In this document: positions 38,213-48,641 of the stretch, piece by piece
Position numbering within the stretch: position 1 is the first letter of the stretch
Layout of the letters: the number at the start of each line of letters is the position of its first letter
Assembly (NCBI GenBank): GCA_009731375.1
Contig: BJOX01000040.1
Location: 308,358 to 372,357, forward strand
DNA from: Paulinella micropora
Lineage: Eukaryota; Cercozoa; Imbricatea; Euglyphida
DNA length: 64,000 bases
Direction of reading: 5' to 3'
Program-made: the position numbers and the translations under genes
The notes under the pieces: model-generated
What the model was told of the DNA's origin: nothing
The model's input: the letters and a program-made list of their open reading frames with translations, nothing else
The model's database searches: none

Positions 38213-38470
38213 TTTTACTCTTCGGTGCTTTTTACACCACACACACCCACAAAATGCAAACACGAGGGGGCCGGCGGGATGAAGAGGAGGAGGGTGCTCG
38301 CCGGAGAGGTAAGTAGAGAAAAAGACTGGGGGGGGTGCTCGCCGGAGAGGTACTAAGTAGAGAAAAAGACGGGGGGGGGGTGCCCCCCCCATTTGGTTTG
38401 TGTAAAAAAAACCGCCGAGCGTGTGGGACCAAGCGGGCAAACACAAAAAAGAAAGGAATTCTTCTCTGAG
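38213..38470. other. Divergent intergenic region with a 40-bp duplication
   Basis: A unit with GGTGCTCGCCGGAGAGGTA and AAGTAGAGAAAAAGAC occurs at about 38293 and 38333. G and C runs follow. No clear TATA box is seen. Confidence 0.6.
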
Positions 38471-38683
38471 ATGTCTGCGCAAGAACAGGTTTCTCTAGCG
38501 TCAGCATCGGAGTCGGTAGGATGCCAAGGCGAGGAGGAGCTGATCTCGTTTATTTCGGGACTCTTGCTGGCGAAGACGCGGCCCTCGCTGCCCATCTGCA
38601 GACAGGACGGCTGCTGCGCACAAGCACTGGACGACAATCTCTATTGCGTGATCCACGAGCCTGGCTGGTTGGAAAAAACCTAG
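38471..38683 (+). CDS. Small cysteine-rich zinc-binding-like protein
   Basis: 70 residues from MSAQEQVSLASASESVG. The C-terminal half has ICRQDGCCAQALDDNLYCVI and HEP, matching the short pattern Cys-x3-Gly-Cys-x10-Tyr-Cys-x2-His seen in small zinc motifs of several eukaryotic and viral proteins. The rest is acidic and helical. It lies 113 bases before the next gene on the same strand. Other frames over this stretch show nothing. Confidence 0.55.
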   Translation: MSAQEQVSLASASESVGCQGEEELISFISGLLLAKTRPSLPICRQDGCCAQALDDNLYCVIHEPGWLEKT

Positions 38684-38796
38684 CGCAGCCCTTCACTCTC
38701 CACGCCAGCCAGGGCGCGGGTACCAACGGAGCGCCAACCCTTGCTAAGAAGTTGGCAAGGAGATAGAGAGAGCGACGGAGTGTCGATCTGGACTAG

Positions 38797-39960
38797 ATGA
38801 TGAGCCAAAAAGCAGCGCACAGATTTCTTGACGAAGAAGAGATTGAGACATGGCCCTTGCAGCTGGATGACGAATTGGAAGAAAAACAGAAAACGTGGCT
38901 GCTATGGCTGATACAGTTTCTGTCAAGTGTCTATCCCGAGGTTAGACTGACATGGGAGGGCCAATGTTTCACCGATCTCCGATTTTCAAATGAGAGCACA
39001 AATCAGCCTGTTCTTTTGCAGGAGAGCGCTTTCATATCGGCCAAGCCAGTTGATGAAGATGGAGCGTCAACTGCCACGACTCGTGTGTTACTATGTCCCA
39101 AACAATGGTCGACGCCCGAGAGTAAATGGGGGAAGATCTTGACGGTCGTGCAAGTGCTGCTTCTAAACATGAGGAAAAGGCTGTACAAGTTGTACCGCCT
39201 TAACAACGAAAAGTCGCTTGTAATGGCCCATCTGGAGCCTGCTTGGGACTTTGTGGTGGGGACGTTTGAGAATAAGCTGGGCTTTCAACACATACCTGCA
39301 AGATATGTTGTGGACGTACGCTGTTTGCCCGAGCTGCAATACAGTCTTTGACCGCAGGAACTATTGAAGTTTCTTGCTGCGTGGCCAGAGTGTGAAGCGG
39401 TAATACGCGCCGAAATACTCACCAAACCCGAAGAGCGAGAAGAGCTTGGCGAACCGAGTGATGCTATCCTAAAACAAGTGGCGCAATGGTGCCAGAATGT
39501 AGCTAGGTCTACGCACGTAAAGCCACCGACTGACATATCAGCAGGGCCAATTCTACGGAACATAAAAGCTAAGAGACACGGGTGGGCAGGGAAGAGAGAG
39601 CTGCTCAGAAAATTCGAAGGCACCTTAGGCAAGATAAATCAGCTCCTGTGTATAGCAGTTAATGAAAGCAAGGGACGGCGCAAGGCTGTCATTGCAGCGC
39701 TCAGCAGGTTCGGCTCTGATGACGATGGTAAGGGTTGGTTAACAGAGGAGTACCCGGAATGGATCCCCGGAGCCTTGTATCAGGCAACTCATGCGCACAT
39801 ACTCGACGAAGAACTTGTGTGCAAGGCTAAGCAGATGCTAAGGGAAAAGATGTCCGCTGAACAGCAGAAAGGAATCGACTGGTTGCTGCAGGAATACGAT
39901 AGTATCTGTGCAGAGGCTAGAATCTGTCCCAAATGTGGCAAGCTGATTCGTGAGCGATAG
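38797..39960 (+). pseudogene. Zinc-ribbon-tailed protein with an in-frame stop
   Basis: From MMSQKAAHRFLDEEEIET the frame runs 387 codons to a natural stop at 39960, interrupted only by TGA at 39349-39351. The paralogue at 41.0 kb has TGG (Trp) at the same place (YSLWPDELSDFLA against YSL-stop-PQELLKFLA). Both sides are equally well conserved. So the stop is a recent nonsense mutation, a sequencing error, or a read-through codon. The domains are unrecognised; the C-terminus has ICPKCGKLI, half of a zinc ribbon. A translation that ends at the TGA would give 184 residues. Confidence 0.7.
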
Positions 39961-40003
39961 GTCTAACTATTAAAACCAGGTTTGTGTGTTCCTGGCGTGG
40001 TGG

Positions 40004-40591
40004 TCATCTTGCCACTCTGCAATTAATTCTTTTAAATATATTTCTGCGCAAAAGGCGTAGATTGTTAATAAAAAAGGCTTTTGTAGCACTTGATTTTAGG
40101 TTGTAGCACTTCCCGGTCGTAACGGCACAGTTGGCGAGGGCGCGCGCGAGCGGCAGGTTGGGGCACGAGTGCCAGGAGTTGCTTTCCGGATCATAGCACT
40201 CCACTGACGCGAGAGGCCCCCCGCGCGCGTTCGCACCGCCCAACACGTAGATTAAGCCACCCAACACAGCTGCGCAAGCGTCTTCGCGGGCTTCAAGGAG
40301 GGGCGCCACTTCTTGCCAACTGTCGTGTGCAAGGTCGTAGCGCTCCACCGTAGACAGCACCCGCCCCGCGAAGTCCCGTCCGGCAATGGCGTAAACACCA
40401 TGACCTTCTAACACGGCGGCTGAGCAGCCCCACCTGGGGGTTCGGAGGGCAGCGACGGGGCTCCAACGCTGAGTGGTTGGGTTGTAGCACTCCACTGAAT
40501 CCAGGATCTGATCGCCGGGGCCCTTGCCTCCAATTACGAAGAACCGCGCCTGGCTCGCAACACCAAGAACTGCCCCGCCTAGGAATCCCAA
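40004..40591 (-). pseudogene. Kelch-repeat fragment without a start codon
   Basis: Three kelch units are clear: RFFVIGGKGPGDQILDSVEC, GVYAIAGRDFAGRVLSTVER with YDLAHDSWQEVAPL, and LIYVLGGANARGGPLASVEC with YDPESNSWHSCPNL, each with the double glycine and the spaced Tyr and Trp. There is no ATG: the frame enters at about 40591, where the neighbouring plus-strand gene remnant begins. A full propeller would need five to seven units. After the third unit the frame runs into unrelated sequence. This is a 3' fragment inserted between two related zinc-ribbon genes. Confidence 0.75.
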
Positions 40592-40593
40592 CA

Positions 40594-41780
40594 GGAAGTG
40601 TGGCTGCTACTGCTGAGAGAAATTCTGTCGAGTGTCTATCCTGATGTTACACTGGCTTGGGAGGACCAATGTTTCGGCGAGCTCTGGATCTAATCGAGGG
40701 GAGCAAAAATCAGCCTGCTCTTTTGCAGGGAAACTCTTTCATGTCAGCCACGCACGTTGATGAAGGTGGCGCGTCAACCGCCACGACTTGCTTGTTAGTA
40801 CTAGTTCCCCAACAATGGTCGATATCCGAGGGTAAATGGGGGGAGAATCTTGACGGCCGTGCAGCTAAACATAAGGAAAAGGCTGTATTGCCTTAACGAC
40901 AAAAAGACGCTTGTAATGGCACCGCTGAAGCCTGCTTGAACGACAAAAAGACGCTTGCAATGGCACCGCTGAAGCCTGCTTGGGGCTCTGTGGTGGGGAC
41001 GTTTGAGAATGATCTGGGCTTCCAACACAGAACTGCAAGATATGTTGTGGACGTACGCCGTTTGTCTGCGCTGGGATACAGTCTTTGGCCGGATGAACTA
41101 TCAGACTTTCTTGCTCGGTGGCCACGCTGTGAACAGGTAATATGCTCCGGAATACTCACAAAGCCCAACGAGCAAGCAGAGCTAAAAAAAAACCGAGTGC
41201 TTATATCCTAGCACAAGTGGCGCAATGGTGCCAAAGTGTAGGTACGTACAAGAAGCCACCGACTGACAACGTAAAGCCAATGCTACGGAGCATAAAAGCT
41301 AAGAAACACTGGGCAAATAATATAGAGCTGCTGGACAAATTCGAAGACCTCTTCGACAATATTAATCAGCTCCTGTGTACAGCAGTTGATGAAAGCAATG
41401 AACGGCGCGAGGCTGTCATTACAGCGCTCTGCGAGTTCGGCTCTGGGGACGACGGTGGTTGGTTAACCGAGGAGTACCTTGAATGGTTCCCCCCAGCCCG
41501 AGCCTTGTATCGGGCGACTCATGTGTGCATACTCGACGAAAAACTTGTGTGCAACGCCAAGCAGATGCAAAGGAAAGAGATTGGCGCTGAACGGCAGAAA
41601 GAAATCGACTGTTTGCTGGAATACGACAGTACCTCCGCAGAAGCTGGAATCTGTCCCAAATGTGACAAGAAAGCTATTCCCAAAGCTCCCATCGAGACAC
41701 CGACTCAAAATCCACGGAATGAATTTCGGGAACTTGTGAAGGAAATCGATGCCAAGTCGGACGGCCCCAAAACGCACATA
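40594..41780 (+). pseudogene. Decayed paralogue of the zinc-ribbon-tailed protein
   Basis: Follows the gene at 38797 in scattered frames: a shortened N-terminus, an internal stop near 40690, a 44-bp tandem duplication at 40895-40981, then SLWPDELSDFLARWPRCEQV, a frameshift near 41190 at an A run, and a long conserved frame from 41205 (ILAQVAQWCQSVGTYKKPPT to ICPKCDKKA). The last part is intact and leads straight into a DUF1152-like domain, so the 3' part may still be expressed. Confidence 0.7.
40895..40981. repeat. 44-bp tandem duplication inside zinc-ribbon paralogue
   Basis: Two units starting at 40895 and 40939, each with AACGACAAAAAGACGCTTG. A 44-base unit shifts the frame. Confidence 0.9.
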
Positions 41781-42831
41781 ATCGTAGGAGCCGGCGGGGG
41801 AGGTGACTACCATGCGGCCATGCTGCGCGCGGTAATTGTCTCTGTGCAGTGTGCAAGAAGGAGGGAAGACTCGCGAAAACCCACCAAAGGTAGAAAGGGG
41901 GGCGTTATCTTGTGCAGATGCGACAGCGTGGATGAACGCAATGAAGCTTCCAGAGAACCAAGAAACGAGGGGTGGGTCGGCCGGCCAACCTTTTCAGGTC
42001 AGGCCTCGTTCGCGACAAATTATGGAAGAACTGATTAAGAAACAATTCAAGAGCTTGGTGCCCGAAGGAAAAGAGCCGAAGACCCAGCTACAAAATTCAA
42101 GCTTTGGCTACCGTTCCTTGGTTCAGGAGGCGATCGCCGCCTACGAGGTTACTGCCGAGCTTGAGCAACAGTCGCTGCCTGTACCGGAAGCGTGGATGTT
42201 CCCTTCTACAGAGAAAGATAGCGACCCTATGTACGGCCAGGCGTACCAAGATTTTCTTTCTAATCGTTTTTCGACGCAAGATTTCAAAGTTATTATAGTT
42301 GACGTTGGCGGTGACATATTGGATACTAAACGAGCTGGCCAACGTGACGTGTGTGTCCTGGAGACCTTTAAGAAGCTGTATGAAAAGGAGAAACACAAGC
42401 TCCCGACATTTCGTTCCTTAAAAGTAGAAGTGTACGGGGCGGGCTGCGACATGCACGCAAATTCGCTAGCGGAGGCACAGGTCGAACTCGAAAACTTTAT
42501 TAAGACTGCCAAATCGTCGACAATTAACACAGGCTTGGCGCGGGCTTTTGCTTACGGCGTGTTTCAGCTGCAGTTTACGGAGGACGCGCGTCAACCCAGC
42601 CGGGCCAACTGCTGCTTCGCGCAGGCCCTGGCGAGGCACGATATTTGTACGACTGTTACGACTTCTGCGACTCGCTCTTTCCTGGGGAGGTGGTACGTCA
42701 ACTATTACTTAGCAAAGCGCACAGAGGTGGCTAAAAAACCAGGCGTTCCGATCACGGTTATTGCAGAGGTCGAGGCAAAGCCCCTGGAAACACTTGCGCA
42801 ACTGAGCAACTGCTACGTTATTGAGCTATAG
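41776..42831 (+). CDS. DUF1152-like protein (N-terminal motif in another frame)
   Basis: Two hallmarks of DUF1152 are present. HIIVGAGGGGDYHAAMLRAV at about 41777-41836 is in the frame of the upstream zinc-ribbon gene. FKVIIVDVGGDILDTKRAGQ near 42284, with VEVYGAGCDMHANSLAEAQ after it, is in the +1 frame. A frameshift between about 41840 and 42020 (a G run at 41897-41903 is a candidate) separates them. The second frame has its own ATG at 42022 (MEELIKKQFKSLVPEGKEP) and could be translated alone for 269 residues to 42831. DUF1152 proteins are of unknown biochemical function with a nucleotide-binding-like glycine motif. Confidence 0.6.
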
Positions 42832-43374
42832 CCCCGACTAAACCAAAAGAAGGACACGCGGCAGTACTTTGATTCGATATTGAGCTGAGCTCTGTGAAAA
42901 GGCCCACGAGGTGCGGGATGACATGTGCATGTTTTTCTACAGTTAAGGTTTTTTATTAAATAACTGAGACACGATTTGTTCATATAAGCGCAGAACGTGG
43001 CGCGTGCAGTCGGAGACTGCACGCGCGTTCTGTCCCCAGTGAGCTAGAGCTTGCCCAAGCATGCTTAGGTGAGATCTGTAGGTCCCGCGAGCTGATATCA
43101 GAGCTTTGGCGAAGGAACGTCATGTCTACAAAAAGGAAAAAACAAAAAAAAAAAGGCAAGTGAGAGCTCAGCTCAATAGAGACTTATAAGCGCATTGCTC
43201 TTTTACTTCGAAATATGATGTGTGTTGTGGGGGATTAGATGGGTCATACCAGTGGCTTGGTCGTGCGATGAGGGGGGGGGGGGGGGGCCCCCCCCCCCCC
43301 CCCCCCCCCCCCNNNNNNNNNNCCCCCCCCCCCCTCTCCTATCCCTTTCTATCGCGCGTGAATACGCGGCCAAC
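42832..43374. other. Intergenic region with hairpin, G/C runs and a gap
   Basis: Holds a hairpin at 42991-43032 (12-base perfect stem GCGCGTGCAGTC / GACTGCACGCGC with a 3-base loop, extended by CAGAAC / GTTCTG). An A-rich stretch lies near 43135-43155. From about 43271 a G run faces a C run, with the gap at 43313-43322. No gene is seen. Confidence 0.6.
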
Positions 43375-43785
43375 TCAGCCCTCTGCGCCAGCGGGCTCAG
43401 GACTGTGTTGCGGCTCGAAGATCGGGGGGATATTTCCAAAGATTGTGCGCAGCTGAGCCATCGTCAGAAAGTGCACGTTGTGTTGGCTGTCAATCAGGCA
43501 CGCCCTGCAGTTATTATCCCGGGGGGAATCATGCTGCCCCTCGAGCCCCCCTGCCTTGTCCCCTCCAGCCCGCGCTAGCGGGCTGGGCGGGCTGGGCAGA
43601 CTGGGGGTGAGCCACAAGAGATAGTCCGCGCTGACCTGGCGGCAGATCCGCGCCATGCTTTTCGGAACCAGCTCCACAGGAACCAACCGCGCCGTCTGCA
43701 AGGCCTTCCACCTTTCGCCCTCAATCATTAAAACACGACCCCGGCAAAACACCCCGTGGCTCGCATGGTGGTTGCACTTAATCAT
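43375..43785 (-). CDS. Small unrecognised protein
   Basis: 136 residues from MIKCNHHASHGVFCRGRVLM at 43785. Conserved-looking N- and C-terminal parts (LVPVELVPKSMARICRQVSA, CRACLIDSQHNVHFLTMAQL) flank a Gly/Pro/Ala-rich insertion made by the palindromic element at 43565-43586 and its surroundings (SPLARAGGD). Cys and His residues near both ends could bind zinc. The frame ends near the G/C tract, so the C-terminus may be altered. Function is unknown. Confidence 0.5.
   Translation of the reverse strand: MIKCNHHASHGVFCRGRVLMIEGERWKALQTARLVPVELVPKSMARICRQVSADYLLWLTPSLPSPPSPLARAGGDKAGGLEGQHDSPRDNNCRACLIDSQHNVHFLTMAQLRTIFGNIPPIFEPQHSPEPAGAEG
43565..43586. repeat. Palindromic element inside a small gene
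   Basis: Perfect 22-base palindrome with arms CCAGCCCGCGC and GCGCGGGCTGG reading around a central CTAG overlap (CCAGCCCGC...GCGGGCTGG). The minus-strand frame is kept open. Confidence 0.8.
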
Positions 43786-44019
43786 TTACCTTTTTTTAAA
43801 AAGTTTCAAAAACAAAGAGCCCCTTGCATTTTCTCCCCTCGCTCCCTCTAAAACCGAGATAGAACAAACGGGAGAGGAAGGAGAAGCAGATAGATAGAAC
43901 AAACGGGGGGGGGGGGGGGGGGGGGGAGAAGCAGTCCCACTTTTCCCCCGCGCCCCCTTCCTCCCCGGCCATGCCAGTGAGGGGTGGGGTACATTTAGTA
44001 GTATCTGTATAGTAAGGAG
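43786..44019. other. Divergent intergenic region with poly-G
   Basis: A G run of about 20 lies near 43906-43926. AGATAGAACAAACGGG occurs twice (about 43857 and 43891). TAGTAGTATCTGTATAGTAAGG near 44000 is the only AT-richer stretch before the surface-protein ATG. Confidence 0.5.
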
Positions 44020-47000
44020 ATGGGAATGCTAATGCTGCAGCCGAACCTAGTTCCCGGCAGCAAGGCGGGGTGGCTGCGCGTGTTGCTAGCCGCCTTGCTG
44101 CCGTTGCTATTGCGCGCGTATTGTCCGTATGATCTGTCTGTGGTTGAGCCCGGCGACTTGGTGCTGGAGCTGTCGGTGAGCGCGGCGGGCGACAACTGGA
44201 CGCTGCCCGCCGCAGGCGCCAACGGGGCCGCCAGGGCTGGCAAGAGGCGCCGGCGAGCGTCTGCGTCGGTAGCCGGTGTGTGGGAAGTTTTCTGGGAGCA
44301 TGGAGGGGCCGCGGAGCAGTGCAGCGCGCTGTTGGGGCCGTGCAGCCACACTTTTACTGACGGCGGCGTGTTCTTGGTGGTAGTGCGCGGCCGGCTGCCG
44401 GCGTGGGCTATGACATGGGAGTGGCGGGCACAGCACGGTGGTGGCGGGGGGGTTGCCTTGCGCAAAGTGCTGCAGTGGGGCGGGCTGCAGCTCGCGGCCG
44501 AGACGGGGCAACACTTCTACAGCGAGACCGCGTTGGAGTGGCTGCCACCCCTGGACCAGTTGGACACGACGGGTTTGCAGAGCCTGGCCTTCAGCTTCGC
44601 GGGGCTGTCGCGGGCCGCGTGCTTCGACGTGTCGGGGCTGCGAGTGCGTGCGTCGCTGACCGGCACTCGCGCGGCCTTTGCGGACTCGCCGTGCCTCAAG
44701 TTTGCTAACGTCACGAGCTGGGACCTGTCGCGCGTGCTAGATACGGCGTACATGTTCCGCGGCACGCAGACCACTGCGCTGCCCGGACTGGCAAATTGGA
44801 ACATATCGCGGGTTGTGAACGCCAGCGGCATGTTTGCGAACGCATCCCTGCTCGGGGCAGACTTGTCTCGCTGGAGGCCAGACAGCCTGCAAGACGCAAG
44901 CGGAATGCTGTCCGGCGCACCCGTGTTGGTACAGGACCTGCGCAACTGGACGGTAGCGCCCATGAACCCACGCGCCACCGCGGCCCTATGCGAGGGCCTA
45001 ACGCGCGGGTCTGTGCTGCCAAAGTCCCAGGCCCCCCGCGCGTGCATGGATAGCTGGCCTTCGCAGAGCCACTCTGGCTCAGCTTCTCGCTCTAGCTCGG
45101 TGTCTGTGTCCACCTCCGTATCGGTGTCCAGCTCGGCGTCAGTGTTCAACTCAGTGTCGGTGAACAACTCTGCGTCGACGACCAGCTTAGTGTTGGTGTC
45201 CAGGCCGGCTTCAGTGTCCAACTCAGTGTCGGCGACCAGCTCAGTGTCAGTGTACAGCCCGGCGTCGGTGTCCAGCTCGGCGTCAGTGAGCAGCTCTGCG
45301 TCAGTGAGCAGCTCAACGTCGGTGAGCAGCTCGGCGTCGGTGAGCAGCTCGGCGTCGGTGTCCAGCTCGGCGTCGGTGTCCAGCTCGGCGTCAGTGAGCA
45401 GCTCGGTGTCAGTGTCCAGCTCGGTGTCGGTGACTAGCTCGGTGTCGGTGAGCAGCTCGGCGTCGGTGACCAGCTCGGCGTCGGGGAGCAGCTCGGCGTC
45501 GGGGAGCAGCTCGGCGTCGCTGTCCAGCTCGGTGTCGCTGTCCAGCTCGGCGTCGGTGAGCAGCTCGGCGTCGCTGAGCAGCTCGGTGTCAGTGTCCAGC
45601 TCGGTGTCGGTGACTAGCTCGGTGTCGGTGAGCAGCTCGGCGTCGGTGACCAGCTCGGCGTCGCTGTCCAGCTCGGTGTCGTTGTCCAGCTCGGCGTCGG
45701 TGAGCAGCTCGGCGTCGCTGTCCAGCTCGGCGTCGCTGTCCAGCTCAACGTCGCTGTCCATCTCGGCGTCGCTGAGCAGCTCGGCGTCGCTGTCCAGCTC
45801 AACGTCGCTGTCCATCTCGGCGTCGGTGACCAGCTCGGCGTCGGTGACCAGCTCGGCGTCGGTGTCCAGCTCGGCGTCGGTGACCAGCTTGGCGTCGGTG
45901 AGCAGCTCGGCGTCGGTGACCAGCTCGGCGTCGGTGACCAGCTCGGCGTCGGTGTCCAGCTCGGCGTCGGTGACCAGCTTGGCGTCGGTGAGCAGTTCGG
46001 CGTCGCTGTCCAGCTCGGCGTCGGTGAGCAGCTCGGCGTCGCCGTCCAGCTCGGTGTCGGTGAGCAGCTCGGCGCCGGTGAGCAGCTCGGCATCAGTGCC
46101 GAGCAGCTCGGTGTCAGTGTCCAGCTCGGTGTCAGTGTCCAGCTCGGTGTCGGTGACCAGCTCGGTGTCGGTGACTAGGTCAGTTTCAGTGTCCAGCTCG
46201 GCGTCGGTGTCTAGCTCGGTGTCGGTGTCCAGCTCGGTGTCGGCGACCCACTCGGCGTCGGTGTCTAGCTCGGTGTCGGTGTCCAGCTCGGTGTCGGCGA
46301 CCCGCTCTGCGTCGGTGACCAGCTCGGCGTCAGTGAGCAGCTCGGTGTCGGTGTCTTTGTCTAGGTCGCCATCTGTGTCTAGCTCGCCGACCAACTCTGC
46401 TACGCAGACGCCGACCGGCTCGGCTTCGGTCACCGTGTCGACCACGCCGTCGTGGTTCTGCGCCAGCAACTACGCCCTGGACCTGTTCTTTGACAACACC
46501 GGGACCTTGGCAGACAATTTCGTTACTAACCCCAGCAGCGGTTGGAGCATTTCCGGGAGCACAAATCCGACGATTGCATATATGGCTATGGATAATGACA
46601 ACCTGACAAAGCATATCGGTTTTCTCCCGGAAGACTACATCGTACAGTACGCGTACAATGCCAGCAGCAACATATACTATTGTCAAACTACGCAAATACC
46701 GCACACAATTCTGAACGCGCCGGCGGCGCATTCAGGTTCCGTTACGGGACAGGCACTGTACCTGAGGTCTTCAACAACAGCTGCCAGGCTCGGCCCGCTG
46801 GGTATTTGCTCCACTATACCAGGCACCTTTCTGGAATACGGGGGCCCGGCACAGCTATACATTGCGGGCTCTAACGATAGCGTCAGCTGGTACTACGTAG
46901 CTTATCTCAACAATACCAACGTAGACCTGGACGGGGGGCGCGTCAATACCGGCACCACTCCTTTTTGCAAACAATCGAATGCTCTGGAGCTTGCGACGCC

Positions 47001-48153
47001 TTATCAGTACTACTTGAACTATAAGATAATCGTCCCAGTGATGTTTTACAAGTTGCCCACGAGCGGNNNNNNNNNNATGATGTTTTACAAGTTGCCCACG
47101 AGTGGACCGTTTGGGGTAGGTTGCGGTAACGGCTATTTCCGCGGTAATATGCACCTAAATGAGCTGCGGCTCACAGTTTACCACCCGACGTGGTGTGCCT
47201 CTGCCTCGGCCTCCGTCTCGACAACGAGTTCAGTGACGCCAACTCGCACTTCGTCCCCGAGGAGCTCCTCTCCGAGCCCGACCAATTCGGTCACGCCGAC
47301 CATTTCGGTCACGCCAACCAGCTCGGTCACGCCGACCATTTCCTTCACGCCAACCCCCTCGCCATCGCAGACCGCAAGCCCAAGCCGCACACCGACCAGA
47401 AGCCCGTGCCCGCCAGGCAGCAGCCCGGGTGGCGGCACGTGCATAGATAATAACGAATGTGCGACAGGTGACTATACCAAAAGCTGGACCTGTGGCGGTG
47501 TGTGTGGGAGCCCTTCGCCTTGTAAAGATTGTGCTGCTAGTACTGGTCATCCGTGCTCAACCTGCTACAATAGGGATGTGATTACGACAGGGATTTTCCG
47601 AGAGTGTCTCAACTGGTTTGATGGCAAAGTCAGGCTGCGCATAGTGTCCACTAAAACGTACTGCGCGGCGAATGATGGCGGGAACGCGGGCAGCCGCTTC
47701 TATATCGTACAGGGCGTAGATTGTCCGGATTACTTTTACTCGTCCTCTGTCTCCCTCACTAATAATTGGAACAGCTTGCGGCTCTCGTCGACTCGCTACT
47801 TTTATTCCAACTTTATTAGCAACAACAATAACTGGATCTTCTTCTCAACTGCTGCGCCAAGCAACACAAACACCAACTTCCTTTTTACCCACCAATTGTA
47901 CAGTGCAGGCGGCACGAGAGAGAGTTATGATATGAAGTATGTCCTGCGCTACTACAAAAGCGCGACTGAGGCTCCTCTCTGCGTCATGTGGAGGGTTTAT
48001 GGTCTTCGAACTTACGACAGCGGCCTGTTCATTTATGACTGCAGCGCATGTCCTCACGTAATGAATCCTTCTGTAGAATTTATTGGCACTTGGGATAGCC
48101 AAACTAGTTCCGCGCCAGTATATGGGTGCCTGTTCTACATGCATCGTGCGTAA
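44020..48153 (+). CDS. Large mucin-like surface protein with BspA/DUF285 repeats
   Basis: 1,377 residues. An N-terminal signal ([14 protein letters not shown], to about residue 35) is followed by a region with BspA-type DUF285 units ([39 protein letters not shown]), about 225-310. Next comes a mucin-like block of six-residue units such as SASVSS (about 350-790), then a Cys-containing ectodomain ([17 protein letters not shown] to about 1050). A second Ser/Thr/Pro-rich linker leads to a Cys-rich EGF-like stretch ([20 protein letters not shown]) and a lectin-like C-terminal domain ([16 protein letters not shown]). No C-terminal membrane anchor is seen. A 10-base gap at 47067 has overlapping flanks. 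It is probably a secreted or surface-attached adhesin; many N-glycosylation sites are present. Confidence 0.85.
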   Translation: MGMLMLQPNLVPGSKAGWLRVLLAALLPLLLRAYCPYDLSVVEPGDLVLELSVSAAGDNWTLPAAGANGAARAGKRRRRASASVAGVWEVFWEHGGAAEQCSALLGPCSHTFTDGGVFLVVVRGRLPAWAMTWEWRAQHGGGGGVALRKVLQWGGLQLAAETGQHFYSETALEWLPPLDQLDTTGLQSLAFSFAGLSRAACFDVSGLRVRASLTGTRAAFADSPCLKFANVTSWDLSRVLDTAYMFRGTQTTALPGLANWNISRVVNASGMFANASLLGADLSRWRPDSLQDASGMLSGAPVLVQDLRNWTVAPMNPRATAALCEGLTRGSVLPKSQAPRACMDSWPSQSHSGSASRSSSVSVSTSVSVSSSASVFNSVSVNNSASTTSLVLVSRPASVSNSVSATSSVSVYSPASVSSSASVSSSASVSSSTSVSSSASVSSSASVSSSASVSSSASVSSSVSVSSSVSVTSSVSVSSSASVTSSASGSSSASGSSSASLSSSVSLSSSASVSSSASLSSSVSVSSSVSVTSSVSVSSSASVTSSASLSSSVSLSSSASVSSSASLSSSASLSSSTSLSISASLSSSASLSSSTSLSISASVTSSASVTSSASVSSSASVTSLASVSSSASVTSSASVTSSASVSSSASVTSLASVSSSASLSSSASVSSSASPSSSVSVSSSAPVSSSASVPSSSVSVSSSVSVSSSVSVTSSVSVTRSVSVSSSASVSSSVSVSSSVSATHSASVSSSVSVSSSVSATRSASVTSSASVSSSVSVSLSRSPSVSSSPTNSATQTPTGSASVTVSTTPSWFCASNYALDLFFDNTGTLADNFVTNPSSGWSISGSTNPTIAYMAMDNDNLTKHIGFLPEDYIVQYAYNASSNIYYCQTTQIPHTILNAPAAHSGSVTGQALYLRSSTTAARLGPLGICSTIPGTFLEYGGPAQLYIAGSNDSVSWYYVAYLNNTNVDLDGGRVNTGTTPFCKQSNALELATPYQYYLNYKIIVPVMFYKLPTSXXXXMMFYKLPTSGPFGVGCGNGYFRGNMHLNELRLTVYHPTWCASASASVSTTSSVTPTRTSSPRSSSPSPTNSVTPTISVTPTSSVTPTISFTPTPSPSQTASPSRTPTRSPCPPGSSPGGGTCIDNNECATGDYTKSWTCGGVCGSPSPCKDCAASTGHPCSTCYNRDVITTGIFRECLNWFDGKVRLRIVSTKTYCAANDGGNAGSRFYIVQGVDCPDYFYSSSVSLTNNWNSLRLSSTRYFYSNFISNNNNWIFFSTAAPSNTNTNFLFTHQLYSAGGTRESYDMKYVLRYYKSATEAPLCVMWRVYGLRTYDSGLFIYDCSACPHVMNPSVEFIGTWDSQTSSAPVYGCLFYMHRA
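45076..46390. repeat. 18-bp tandem repeats encoding the mucin-like block
   Basis: About 70 imperfect units of 18 bases (such as GTGAGCAGCTCGGCGTCG) encode Val-Ser-Ser-Ser-Ala-Ser. The unit length and lack of stop-forming triplets leave three or more frames open on both strands. Confidence 0.9.
47040..47103. other. 10-base gap with overlapping contig ends
   Basis: TGATGTTTTACAAGTTGCCC and the next few bases occur on both sides of 47067-47076 with one difference. The contigs probably overlap by about 27 bases, so the gap is not real missing sequence. Confidence 0.8.
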
Positions 48154-48641
48154 TCGCGACTCCGAGCTAGGACTGCGGAAGATTCTGTGTGCGCGACAGG
48201 CAGATACCTCCTAGTCAACATTTATTAAAGCATGTACAGTGGGAGCATCAAAAAGAGCCCTGCGAGAGAGAAGGGGACATGCTTTCCGGGCAGCTTCCTC
48301 TCCCCCATTTGCCAAAGCCCCGCGACGGCGACGGGGCTCTCCCCGAGACTGTTTCCACTGGTTTGTAACAAGCGGAGCTTGTCCTGATAACTTGTACGAT
48401 ATCCTCTCCAATCAACGGCGAAGCTTTCGGCTCTCGTCGACCCGCTACTTTTATTCCAACTATAATAGCAACGGCGCCTGTGTGGTCTGGTATGGTCCTG
48501 AGCAGGGGTAGCACTGCCCGGCATCTTAAACGAACAGGGCAAGAACCTGCTACAGAAATTTAGTAAGAGCGCTTCAAAAAAGGGTTCTGACCCCTGTAAT
48601 TGTGTAATGTTTTTTTTCGCCATTAACCGATGACTACCGGT
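48154..48641 (+). pseudogene. Intergenic stretch with a remnant of the surface-protein C-terminus
   Basis: At about 48370-48470 the plus strand repeats the C-terminal lectin-like coding sequence of the upstream gene ([17 protein letters not shown] against [17 protein letters not shown]) after a degenerate ACPDNLYDI segment. No start, and the frame ends at 48511. An AATAAA-like ATTTATTAAAG at about 48221 may end the surface-protein transcript. Confidence 0.65.

Noticed and set aside
44517-46469. Long minus-strand open frame of Thr-Asp-Ala-Glu-Leu-type repeats opposite the mucin block
   Set aside because: It arises because an 18-base repeat without stop-forming triplets is open in several frames. 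The plus strand has signal, domains and a natural stop.
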